The notes under the pieces were generated by a model. That model had not been told where the DNA came from and made no database searches. It worked only from the letters and a program-made list of their open reading frames with translations. From positions 5,101,288-5,165,287 of the forward strand of contig VXAZ01006775.1 in NCBI GenBank assembly GCA_013399875.1: a stretch of DNA of 64,000 nt, in the 5' to 3' direction. A program made the position numbers and the translations under genes. Positions within the stretch are counted from its first letter, which is position 1, and each line of letters starts with the position of its first letter. Source of the stretch: Gymnorhina tibicen. Taxonomy: Eukaryota > Chordata > Aves > Passeriformes > Artamidae. Of this stretch, positions 33,206-45,445 are shown piece after piece.

Positions 33206-36200
33206 GAGGGAGCCTAACAAGGTCCATTAAACATAGTCCTTGACTTTATGGTTTTTGCTGCCAGATCCAAAATCCGAACATCCTAGGCACTGCAGTACTG
33301 AGCACCTTAAGGCCTGTAGCTCTTTGATGGATACTGACCTGTGAACCTTGTCTAGATCTTAACGAAGTCAAGGTAAAGATGATCCCTGATGTCTGTGAGA
33401 ACTGTTCTCATCTGAACCAGTGTATTACTGATGACACTACAAAATAAAATCAGGTGCGGCAAACCTTGCCTATTTATAGAGACTTACACCTTTTCAGTTT
33501 TTGATTCTGCACTTTTCTAGGTTCTCCTCTGCACACAGAGGAGAATTTATTTCAGTGAACAAGTTTCATACAAGTTTAACTTAAATGCTTCTTTAGTTTA
33601 AGTTACTGAATCTGGGTTCTGATTCTCTGTTGTTACCATCAAGGCAACCTTCCTACCAAATGCAGTCTTTTAAAAAAACCCAAAGAAGTAGATTATTGTT
33701 GGTGCCTGTGGTTTTCCATCGTGACAAATTTTCTGTTCTATGCTATTTAAAATGGAGCTGGGTGCAGTTCTGTAATGACAAACAACACCAACATATAGCA
33801 TTACACAGGTTTTAAGGATGCAACCAAATTCTACTCAGCATGAGTAACATATTAGAGATTATTTCTTATTATGGGCAGTACCATTCAGAAAAATACCAGA
33901 TCAAAGCACATGCTAGCCTGTGATTTAGACATTGCAATACATGTTTAGAACATTCTAATAAATCTATATTAGTATAAAAATTATAAGGTGGCAATCTTCA
34001 GCTTGTGGAGAAAAAAAGATGTAAATAGGTGGTATTACATATGTGCCTGTTCACTTTTAGATATTACTGATTTTAGAAGATCAGGTCAAGATTAAGAAAT
34101 ATCCTGTAAAGACATTATGGTGGCATTAAAGTGACTTTTTTTTTTTTTTGGTAATGATGTATTGTCTCTGAGGTGGTAACTTTAAAAAGGAATTGACTCT
34201 TTCATACACACATGGAATGTTCGGAAGAGTCCTAAATATTTCAAAGCCAGAAGTGCATGCCTTTCTGTAGTTAAGTATAGGGACAACTATTTCATAAGTG
34301 AGACACAAAGAAGAAAATATATTTATTTTTTAAGACATATATATATATATATGTATTGAGGCTTCAGCCCATATTTATATGTACAAATGAACAAAGCTTT
34401 GCTTTCAGGGTCTTGGTTCTTTTTATCAGTACTGTTCACCAAGTACTCCAACTTCTCAAGGACTGGAGCAGAAAATTTACACTATAACTGGATTTCTCAG
34501 TTTTCCACTGCTGATCCTTCGGGTCAGTTTTCCAAACACCCACGTCCATAGATCCTGTTTTGCAGCTGATGACTTTACAAAACCATTACAAATTAGATCT
34601 TTTGTGTTTCAGTTCTGCCACAAAAGTCTGGATATCTGTAAAAAACAAATGAGACCTTAACACCTATTTAGGGTTTAAATATAGTTTTGAGTATAAGAAT
34701 TGTTCTGGCTGCTATATATAAGAGTTGTTCTGTTTCCACTTCCATTTCCACTGTGGTCAACATTTTAAATTTGTATTAATACAGAGCCTTCTTGTGTGAA
34801 GGATCTTAAATCTCTCTATGTGAATTATCTTAAAAAATATTTTCATTTTACATTTGCAAGTAGATAGAATAATGAAGATTTAAAGGGCATTCTAAAAAAT
34901 TAAACCAGTCAGGTACGTCTTTTTACAAGAGGATTTTACAGGGGAATTTTGTATTACTTAAAAATTAAAACCAAAGAACCCCTAAGATGGATTCATGGCT
35001 GTAGCATTTAGAAGCAAAAGGAAGAATCTCACACAATTCTTGCATGAAACTTCTGAGGCATAACCTGTTTTTTGAAAGATTTCAAATTATATAGAATCCT
35101 TTATGGCTCATGACAAGGCTTTTTTTTTTTTTTTTTAATAGTTAATTCTACTGATTACTTAAAAATTGCATCTTCTTTGTAGTCTGAGGTTTTCTGCCTT
35201 TCAGCTTTTGGGTTCATTTGGACCTTTTATCTTCTAGATTAAAGAGGTATTTGGAAAGAGAGCTCTCCTGTATGACAAATACAGGCCTTAAACAGACCGT
35301 CTCTGACACACTGCTTGTTGAAAGAGTTTCTTTTATCTTTCACTATAGATCATGACTTCTAGGCCACAAAACTTTCCATCCTCTCTGTTCCAGAGTCTTT
35401 CCAATTAGCAGTACTCAGTCCACTTGGGATTCTCATCCTCTGGTGTAACTGAAAACTCAGCTGTTCTTTCAGTCTTGCTTTTCTCTGTAAGTTCCTTCAG
35501 TGGAGTTGTCTTTCCTCTTAGCTTGCTATACTCAATTGTTCTTAGACAAGTGCTATTTATTACCCATAGTAACTTTCAGAAAGAGTTTCCCCGCGCAGTT
35601 TTATTGTTCCATAGATAAGCCATAGACTGTGAAAATTTATTAGTAATAAAGTGTAGTTTGGATTTATAACATAAATAAAATTTCAAAGACAGTTACTCTT
35701 TTGATTCTAAAAATTAATTTATCAGTTTTAGTATTTCATTTATGACTTGCTACTTTTATATTTTAATATTGCAATGTATTATACATCCCAGTGATACTCT
35801 ATTTTAGAATTAATTGCTTAGATATTCTTATGGTGAGCACAATAAATGAAGTGACTGATTTTTAAATAACTGGGTAGTGCATTTATCAAACTAACATTTC
35901 AGATAGTTTAAAACTAAAGAGGTCACAGAATATTTTTATCTAGGACTACAACTCAAAAAACTAGTTATGAAGAATTTTGTATAATAAGAACTCATTTGGA
36001 TTCTCTCACAGGTTTCAAAAACTCAGATTCAGTCTGGTCTTTAGTAAAAGAATATACAAACATCTCACTTCTCAGAACATTGGTATTATAACATTCTTAT
36101 TTCCTGTTTCTTCTCTTTGAGATGCAACTTAATGTTCCACTCTAAGCAACCAAAGTATTTCCTGTGTCTTTGCATTTCTTATTACCATCCGAAAATTAAG

Positions 36201-39200
36201 ATATGGGGTTATTCCACCACTGAAGGTAGTAATATCTATCTATAGATGGAACAAAACCTGATATCTCAAAAGAGAAACCTTAAAAAACACGGAATTGTGT
36301 GAGGTTCAATTCATTAGTTCATTGAACCTAATTTCACTTTTCTGAGGTTATTTGGGGTGAAAGGAAAAGCAAAATATTTAGTAAGAAGGACATTCTGAAG
36401 AGCAAACAAGTCACTAAGTGTGAGAAAAATTCGGAACATGAAAGTAATTTGCTTTTTCTGTTTGCCAGAACTTTGTGTCCTGCAGAAAACATTGAGGCTT
36501 TGGAGTGTGACACATTTTAGTCAATAAAGCAATGCATCACTGAGTAAAGAACAAGATTTATTTTAAAAAGGGATGTGTACTATGTTTCTTAGCCAGAGTA
36601 TTTAATTTGTCAACAAACCTAGTTAATGGACAAAGCTAAAGATGGAAATCATGGCAGCGCATTAATTTAACATATCTATATCTTTGATATGTAATGTGTA
36701 CCCTTGAGGTAAAAGTAGGCACAATTCACTGAGACACTCCATGTTGGAGTGGAGAGCTTTTCAGCTCAAGGAAATGCATCAGATCTCCTTGGTTCAGGTT
36801 GTAAGCACAGATCTGAAATGTGAACGTACGCATGAAAAGCGCACAGCTAGAGAATTGGGTGTCCCCACTAGAGAAGGCAGGTATGTACCAGGATGTAGCC
36901 ATGAATATGGGTTGTCTATTGAATAAGCAGCCAGATAAGAATGGATCCGTAGTCAGATATATCTCTGTCATCTGAAAAACATGGAAAACTTGCTGTATTA
37001 TTTTGGATGTGTTGATACAAAGGGAAGAAAGTGGGTATGAAATTAAGCCCATATCTAATCCTGAATGGACTCAGGCTGTGCAGAAGACTGTAAAAATGAA
37101 AAAAAAAAACCAAAACCTTTATCCTGTAAGGACAGTCAGAAAATAAAATCTCAGGGAGTGTGACATTAGATGGTAGTTCAGCGAAATATGTCACCTATTT
37201 ATGTCAACTCTTGAAAGATTCCATTTGGTGTTGTAAGTTTCTATCTCTTCTCTTTCTGCTCTGCTCCTAGTTAAGTTATCTACAGAAAAAATTGGTTTAG
37301 GTCATTAAATTATTTTTAGTTTTGTATTTGATCTTACAGTCATTCCTTGAATTGCTTTTCTCTCTCGCTTATTGCTTTCAGATAGAATTAAGACAAAATT
37401 TTAAAAAGATTTTTTTTTCACTAGAAGTTTAGAAAATACACTTCATCTTCTAAAGTTCAAGTGTTTAAAATGTTCTTACAGAGTATATGGAGACTCCAAC
37501 TAGTTATCCTTAATGTAATTTGTGGATCTACTACTGTACATATGTGGAACACAGAAATGCCTTTATAAAGGCACTGGTGGAGTAGAAGGTATTTTATTGA
37601 GTTTTGCCCATTTACACTTTTGTCCACTAGTGGCTGTTTTTAGTGATTTATTTGCTCTTTGTTCTTTCACACACCCACACAATAACACCTTGAATAGATT
37701 AACTGGTGAATGTGGGTAATAAATATTTTGCTCCAGATGATTCATCCTGAAGAAATCTGACTTTACCAGTTGTGTTCCTCTCTACTCTATTAGTATATTC
37801 ATTATACATTGTAAAGAAGTTCATTTTCAGGCTTTTAAAAGTGATCGAGTACAATTATTTGGTCAAACTGTTTCAAATAGATATTATACAGTTTTGTTTT
37901 TTTTTTTTTCTAAGGTGCACTTTCAGCCTGCATCCAACAAGTTTTCTTCCATTTTGGTTTACAGAACTGCATCATCAGTTTCCAGTCAGGTCAGCTCAAT
38001 CTGCTAAAGTGTGAACAATTCCTTGAACTGAATGTGATACTTATGTACTTTTTTTGTTGTTACTAATGTAATACCTATTTTAGCAGTAAGGGAAGTCAAG
38101 AATTTGAAAGGATAAGAATTTGGCTTAAGATGAGCTTGAGGAAGAAAAAAGTTTTAAGTATTTTTTTAAATACTTGTGTTTTCTTTTTCTCAATACGAAA
38201 ATCAATAATTAAATATTTTGCTAAAAATAATTCAATTAAGAGAAAAACACCCTGAACTGAGACTGTTTTGCCCATAATAGTCACATAAACAAAATGAAAT
38301 CTACACACAGAAATGGCTCTATCTGGCTATATTCAGACCTAAAGAAACAACTGTTTCCTTATGCCCTATTACAAAATAAACTAATTACAGTTCTCAGAAT
38401 GACATCTAAGAATGGGTGTCATTTCACCATTCTGGGATGCATGGGAAGAATGTTTCTGTAGTGAGGAGAGGAAGGTTGCATGGTGAGTGCCCTGCTAGAA
38501 GTTACACACTATATTACATGTGAATTTATAATATTAGAGGTGCTACGAACCATTGATTGCCATCCTTCATGGTAAATCTGCCCTGAAAGCTAAATCCTGG
38601 TACTTTGCTACTTGTTCTGAGGACAGTGACAAACTTCAGGTGATTTTATATTTTTGGTCCACGTGCTTTCTGATTTTTTTTCTCAGCCCTTCTGCAAGGT
38701 AGAAAATTTCTATTTTTAAGTTCTCTGAGGTGCAGCACTGCAACAGGCCAGGCTGCTTTAGTTCTAGAGTGCAGATGAGCTACTAATGGAATCCCAGCCT
38801 CTGTTCTTCTGTGTTTATTCAAGCATCTGTCACTGGTATGTCTAGGCAAACAGATATGTACGATTCTGTCTTCGAGCAGGCTCAGTTAGTCACAGAATTC
38901 CCTGGATGCACTCAGCTCTGCTCTAGGGTTATATGTATTTTGTTCAAGCTCTTATTCACTTGTATATTCTTTATCAACATTGATTTCTCTGTTTGTATCT
39001 CCTTTAAATGACATTTTGTATAAGTAGCAATAAAAGAAAAACATCCTCAATCCTGGAGATCCCTTAGAAGTGCTACCAGACTATAATTTGGAAATCTCCT
39101 CTGAGCTGTTTCCACATGAGATATCCAATGATCTGTGCTTTCAGCTGCGCTTAAAACCTTTTGATAATGATTTGTCCTGCCTCAGCTCAGTGCTGAGTTA

Positions 39201-39450
39201 CCTGCTTGTATTGGTTTCCTTCAGATCATTTGCAGCAAAGGTGATCTGTGTGATATAGGACAAGCCAAGCAGACTGGAATGACTGTGTCAAAGCCTAGGC
39301 CACTCTTAGGAGAGTGCATTATTTAAGCGTATGTGAATATAATGCAATCCTTCCGAGGAGAACAGAGGAAATCTCTAGATGACAGGTATCATGTGTGTTA
39401 TGTATCAGTACTGTATGCAGTATCGTATGTCTTTCTCTGCATCACATGTT
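33206..39450. other. 6.2 kb without a recognised gene or repeat family
   Basis: AT-rich sequence with T-runs at about 34136-34149 and 35120-35137 and an AT dinucleotide tract at 34336-34352. Frames reach at most 108 codons (36726-37052 minus) and overlap others on the opposite strand. Nothing resembles CR1 or an LTR by eye, which makes this one of the cleaner unique stretches. Confidence 0.5.
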
Positions 39451-39875
39451 CAGAGAATCATAGACTGACTTTCCAGAGTTGGAAGGCACGCACAAGGATC
39501 ATCAACGTCCAACTCCTGGCCCTGCACAGAACTACTCCAGAAGTCACACCATGTGCCTGACACAATTGTCCAGGTGCTTCTTGAACTCTGTCAGGCTTGG
39601 GGCTGTGACCACTTCCCTGGGGAGCCTGTTCCAGTGCTCAGCCACCCTCTGGGTGAAGTACCTTTTCATAATATCCAACCTAAACTTCTCCTGACACAAC
39701 TTCAGGCCATTCCCTTGGATCCTGTCACTGCTCACCACAGAGAATTGGTGCCTGTCCCTCTGCCTAGCCTTGTGAAGAAGCTGCACACAATGATGAGTTC
39801 TCCCCTCAGTCTCCCCGCCTCAGCAGTTCCTCATTTGCCTTCCCCTCTAGATCTGTCACCATCTTGTTAGCATGA
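39451..39875 (-). mobile_element. CR1 LINE 3' end with readable ORF2 C-terminus, minus orientation
   Basis: The minus-strand frame 39544-39786 encodes a well-preserved CR1 ORF2 C-terminal tail: NGLKLCQEKFRLDIMKRYFT, then EHWNRLPREVVTAPSLTEFK. The nucleotide complement shows CTGGCCCTGCACAGAACTAC, GTGACCACTTCCCTGGGGAG, GTTCCAGTGCTCAGCCACCC and AATATCCAACCTAAACTTCT. It starts at the 3' end near 39451 (AGAGAATCATAGACTGAC) and is 5'-truncated near 39875. It is less decayed than most copies in the window, so it is probably among the younger CR1s here. Confidence 0.9.
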
Positions 39876-42800
39876 AGTTTGTCTGATTCTTTAAGTTCAT
39901 TAAGGTTACCACTGATGATGGCACTGCAATGTTTTTGGGAAAAGTTCTATTGTTTTGACATTTTTACCACAAGATGGAAAACATCAATCCTCACTTTCCA
40001 GATACTGCCATGTTTTTATTTTTTCTGAAAATTTAAAACCAACAATTTGTAATCAGAGATATTTTTACTTCAGCATATTTTGCTGAAATTTCTAATTCTA
40101 TTAGAATGTTAGGCACTTTAGTGAATCAATAAAAACTGTATTAACAAATCTTATTATTGGTTCAGCTAAGCAGATTTTATTTAGCAGCTCTACAGAGTAC
40201 CAGGTAATACAACCAGGTGTGGGGGAGACAAAAATCTCCAAAGCATGTGAATCTGTTTGTTGTCCACTCCCTGTGACGAAATCATTGCAGAAACTGATCA
40301 GATGCAGATCAGCATCATTTTGCTGCAGTTCACTGCTGGCTCCTGAGATCTTCAAAACCAGCATGTGATGACCAGCTATCAGCACGGGAATGGTTTCCTC
40401 TGTGTTCAGATTAATTGTCTGTTACTTGCTGCTGACTGTCCGAGACTGGGTACCAGTGTGCTTCTTGCACTTTGTATTAATTCAGCAAATCCTGGCCGTA
40501 TTTCCTGTGATCATAGCTTCTTACCTTGGACCTGATTCCATGCTTTTACCTTTTTTTTTTTTGTACTATCAAGATCACTGATACATCTTCTTCAAGGCTA
40601 GTAATTTTTCACATCTTTGTATGTTGTATTAAGACTCCTGGCTTGCCCTAAGACAAGTGGCCCTGTGAGGTATCTGTCAATAAGTTAGGGAAGAAGGCAT
40701 CTGTCCTTTGCTATCTGCATTTCAGATAGAGCCAGTACTGATGATGCACAACAGATATGTTTCCTGGCTAGTTCCTTCTCCTCTAGAATTAATTTTATGT
40801 GCCCTTTCTAAGACAATCAAGTGGAGTTAAACAATTCAGAGATGAAATTTGTAGATTGGTTGTGAGCTTATTATTAAGACTGATTCATAATTTCAATTCT
40901 TTTTCGGCTTCCTGAATTTTTAAATTTCAGAGAGTAGCTATGAGCACATTAAAAATATTCTTCTGGTGTGTCTACATTAATAAAATAATCTGGATCAAAT
41001 TAATCTAAGAAAAATTGTTGAGACTCTTTCATGATAAACACATAGTTTAGCATAATCTGGACCAAAACGTCTGTGTCTGACACAGTGACTGAGACAGGTT
41101 TAGAAATCAGAAAACAGTCTCCAAAGCATCCTGTTCTGGTGCTTGAATTGAGAAGTTAAATATTTTTAGCTACAAAGATGCAGCTGAAGTTGTTCCTGCG
41201 CTATTCATCTGTACGGATATAGCTGTAGACATGCAGGAATTTGCCCAGCTGGTGGCTGGAAATGGTGCAGGAGTCTTTCACAGTTCACAGGATAGATTAC
41301 ATTGTAGTATATGAAATGTGTGCAATTATATATATAATTGTAATATACATAATATTTAGCTCCTATTTTGATTTATACTAGACTTGCTGTTTAACAGGTA
41401 TTAGAACGAGTAAAGAGATTTAGAAATGCTCAAGAACAAATAGCAATTATAGTAGGGGTTTTTGTATTGTAAAATGAATGCTCCATGAAAATCTTGGCTA
41501 AATCCTTGAACAGCTGGGCTATCAGTTACTTAATTTTGAAGAAATAAACATTTCTTACAAATCTTTGTAATAATATAGGCAGGAATAAAAGATTTCTCAT
41601 CCACAAAGCTTGAAAAGTTTTTTATGTACAGACTCACATTAAACTGGAAAGACAGGGTCTAACATTTCTAATGATGTTTATGAAATAGAGGCAAGAATTT
41701 TTAAAGTTGTAAAAACCGAATAAATTGATAAGATATCTATAAAATAAATAAAAAATCCATAGACTGGAAGGTCCTAAGATGTGCCTAATGGCAGAACAGT
41801 GCTAGAAATCATTACTATGAATAAATTCTAAGGAATGTGTTATTATTTTATTGTGAATGCATAGAAGAAATAGTTCTGTTTTTCTGCTTCTTCCTGTTTA
41901 GCTATACAATGGTTATAAGACAACATTCAGAAAATTGCATAGCTGTCATTGAATGATCCGCATATTAATTACCTGTACTCTGCATGGTATATCGTGGATA
42001 TTACTGAAACAGAGGAAGAATCAGTAAAATGGGTTATAATGATAGTTTGCTTGGTCTGAGATGATGTGCTGGGGAAGCCTTTAGAAATTTATTATAATTT
42101 CTTAAGGGAAGCTTAGGTGCCAAGGTAGAAAGCGTAAGGAACACACAGTGGAAGATGTTTAAGTATTAAAATAGCATTAATATTTATCAATGAAGTTCAG
42201 GAGAATGTAAGGAGAGAAAATAGGAGAGGTACTCCTGCAGACTTCATATCTTTATGGAACTCATTATTGTAATGTCCAAAGACCTCACAATCATTATGCG
42301 TTTATTCCAATGTATATTTAAGATCAGACTTAACACATCTTTAGGAATGGTAATTGAGCTCTAAAGAAATGAAGATCAAGAGATTTAAACATTCCTAGGT
42401 GCCAGTGCCTGAAGGTGAACTGTGAGCTCTGTAAACTCTACAGCAAGAGGACAGATGGAGTTCTCTCTCCCACATTCTGTTGGTGACCCAATTCTTTGGA
42501 GAAACACTTTCTCTTTTGAGCACTATCTAATCTTAACTTCAATCAAAGGAGGAAGAAAAGTAGCTGTATATAATTTTTCTGCTTCTTAAAAAAGTTGGTA
42601 GTGATTTAGAGTCAAGGCAGTGCTACCTTGAACTAAAAGCAAGCAAGTACACCTCCCTCTCTTCCTCTAGTGCATCCTGCATGTTACATGGCTGTCTATC
42701 AATTCCCTGCATTTAAAAAAAGGTTTAGCTCAAAGTGCAATTTAAATATTGATAGAATTTAGAGATGCCTGGAGCAGTGAGAGTTTTGAGCCTCAAGTCC

Positions 42801-43600
42801 TTTGGATTTTGTTAACCATTCCATTAAATGAAATGTTAATGGTAACATTAGCCACCATTTTGAGTATTCAGAGGGATGTTTCATTTACTGTGGAAAACTC
42901 AAGCAGTTTAATTTTCTTTAGCCTGAGACAAATCCAGCTGAAATTTCCCCAAAGAATTTGACCCAAACACTTTCAGAAGCACATAATATTTTTCTTCAGA
43001 AAATTTAGGAAATTATCAAAATGTACACTGCTTTTTTCTCAGTGCTTTTGATTGATAACAAAATTTCAGAAGGATGGAAATACAGAGAGGAAGTCAATGA
43101 ATACAAAACAAGTGAATGTATCAAGCAGTTTCACATAAGTCTGCTGATTTTCCTTATAAATATCACCAATTATGGTTAGAGAGTAAAAAAAAAAAGTGTA
43201 GCAAGTTAGGGTCTGATTCAATCTAGCACAGCTGTACAAAACATTTCTATATCAATTATTTAAACTAGATTAAGTAGGGCTGATGAAATTTTCTAGTGCA
43301 ACAGCTTCCTTTGTAAAGGCTGATGCAAAAAAAGCTAAGCATTTTCTCAGAGCATTAATTTCACAAAAAATCTCATTAAATGTTACTAAAGAACATCTGA
43401 AAAACCAGGGAACTTTAAATTCAACCTCAAGATGACTGATGCAAGTAAATCATGAGATGAAGTGAGCTGGGTCCTCACCTTTGCTCAAGACAGAAGAAGC
43501 TTCACCTTTCCCCTAGAGTGACTCTGTACAACAGATACAGTGATCTGGGAATAAAGAAAGTAGAGCATGTAAGAAACAGATAGGACACACGAGAAGTCAG
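39876..43600. other. No recognised gene; AT-rich sequence
   Basis: Mostly unique-looking. An 18-bp perfect AT palindrome lies at 41323-41340 (CAATTATATATATAATTG). An A-run lies near 43185-43194. Frames of 63-94 codons have no family match. Confidence 0.5.
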
Positions 43601-43604
43601 CCAT

Positions 43605-45338
43605 GCAATTTGATCCAAACACCCACCGGCATTAGAACCAGTGCCACCAGAAACGGATGTAAATTATTAGAAGTAATCAGAGACTCCTTACCGAGAGGCA
43701 ACGAAACACCCATTTGTTATATAGACAACTTCTTTAGAGAAATTTGTAGCCTGCTAGGAGCTTGCATTCACAGTTACACCAAGAGGCTGCCAAGCCTGGT
43801 GAAGCCTGCAGATTATCACCTGTTCCTACTGTTCCACACAGGGTCTAGTGATACTGTGATGAGGCAACTTAGAACAATCAAAAGAGCTTATATGATATGT
43901 CCCTCAGAGCAGTCTTAAAGCAAACTGGAGCACAGCTAGTTCTCCTCTATTCTCCCAGTCAGAGGAGAGGATTTGTGAAGAAGGAGATGAACAGATGAAT
44001 GCCTGGCTTTATGGCTGGTCCTGTACTCAAGGTTTTGACTTCTACAATGATAAAGGATCTACCTTTGAGAAGCCAGGTCTGTTGAGAGCTGATGGGATTC
44101 ACCCATAAGGTGGAGTGAGAGGGTCCTTCACAAAAAGCTGATCCCAGTTTTAAAAAGAAATTTAAACCAGAATTATAAGGAGAAGGGGACAGAGTTTTGA
44201 GCAACAGAGAAGAGCTAGGGGCTGTTGGTGTTTTGGAAACCAACAGGTAAATACCTGTAAAAAGCCTCAAAATAATTAGGATGTGTTCCTCTAAAAAGGT
44301 GTTAGTGAAGTGGCTGAAGTGCCTCTGGGCCAGTGCACACAGCATGGGGAACAAACAAGAGGAATTGAAAGCCACTGTCCAGCTAGAAATCTATGATCTA
44401 ATCACTATTACTGGTATGTGGTGGGACAAATCACGCTACTGGAGGGTGATATTTGTAGATATAATATATTTAGAAGAGACAAGCAGAGGTGGGGCCAGAA
44501 GGATTGCCTTTTATGTTAAAAAAATATATTAATTGACTACACAGAACTATCTTTGAAAACAAGGGGTGAACACATTAGGACCTATAGATAAAAACTAGCT
44601 GCCAAGCCAGCAAAAGAAAACTCAAGGTTGGTGTTTACTGCAGGCCAGTGAAAATTAGGTTTAAGATCACCTGAGAAAACTGAGCAACAAACAAGTCCAT
44701 GGGACATAATCAGATGCACCACAGGTTCCTGTGGGAAATGGTGAATGTTGTTGCCAAGTCACTCTCCATCATCTTTCAAAAGTCATGGCAGTCAGGCAAA
44801 GTCCTCATAGAGCAGAAAAAGGGAAACATGGTGCCCATTTTCTAAAAGGATAAAAAGAAGGACCCTGGGAACTACTAGCCAGTCAGCTTCACCTCTGTGT
44901 AAGATCATGGAACAGGTTCTCCTGGAAAGTATATCAAGCTGTATGGAGGACAAGGAGGTGACTGGAGACAACCAGCATGGCTTCACCAAAGGCAGATTAT
45001 TCGTGACTAATTTAGTGCCCTTCTACTGTGTAGTAACTGTGTCAGTGGTCAAGGGAAGAACTACAGAAGTCATCTACCTGGATTACTGTAAGGGTTTTGG
45101 AATGGTCTCCCACAACATTTTGTCCACTAAATTGGAAAGATATGTGTTTGGTGGGTTGACTATTAGAAGGCTGAGGACTTTGCTAGAAGCCTGAATCCTA
45201 ATAGTTACAGTCAATGGCTCAATTCCCAAGTGGATATCAGTAAGGAGTGGAGTTCCTTATGGGTGTGTACAGAGACAGACACTGTTCAGCAGCTTCATCA
45301 ACAGCATAGGCAGTGGGATCAAGTGCACGCACAGCACC
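43605..45338 (+). mobile_element. Long CR1 LINE piece: ORF1 esterase, endonuclease and reverse transcriptase remnants
   Basis: About 1.7 kb in CR1 order. Frame 43610-43918 carries the ORF1 esterase-like region: IRDSLPRGNETPICYIDNFF corresponds to the VGDSLLRGTE-type block, with the catalytic-motif glycine changed to arginine, followed by FHTGSSDT (usually HVGTNDT). At 44315-44520 the endonuclease start is visible (NARSMGNKQEELEAL-type, seen as SAHSMGNKQEELKATVQLEI). From 44640 VYCRPV-type sequence leads, after an internal loss of several hundred bp, into reverse transcriptase (CATGGCAGTCAGGCAAAGTC, GGTGACTGGAGACAACCAGC, CATCTACCTGGATTACTGTA). It stops near 45338, before the catalytic box, at an inverted CR1 junction. 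Multiple stops and frameshifts show it is dead. Confidence 0.85.
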
Positions 45339-45445
45339 GATCCGCTCTTCAAGACTCTCAAGATCCTTCTGGATGGCATCCCTTCCCTCTAGTGCTGTCA
45401 ACTGTACCACTCATCTTACTGTCACGTTCAAACTTGCTTTGGATG
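45339..45445 (-). mobile_element. CR1 LINE fragment, minus orientation, abutting the long plus piece
   Basis: Read on the minus strand: GCAAGTTTGAACGTGACAGT, GAGTGGTACAGTTGACAGCA, GAGGGAAGGGATGCCATCCA, GAAGGATCTTGAGAGTCTTG. This is the CR1 segment KFADDTKL...EGRDAIQRDL that directly follows the point where the plus piece ends. The order is therefore plus up to the catalytic box, then about 105 bp inverted. Confidence 0.75.

Noticed and set aside
41323..41340. AT palindrome as a transcription terminator or regulatory dyad
   Set aside because: Simple alternating TA core in AT-rich sequence; expected by chance and not linked to any gene.
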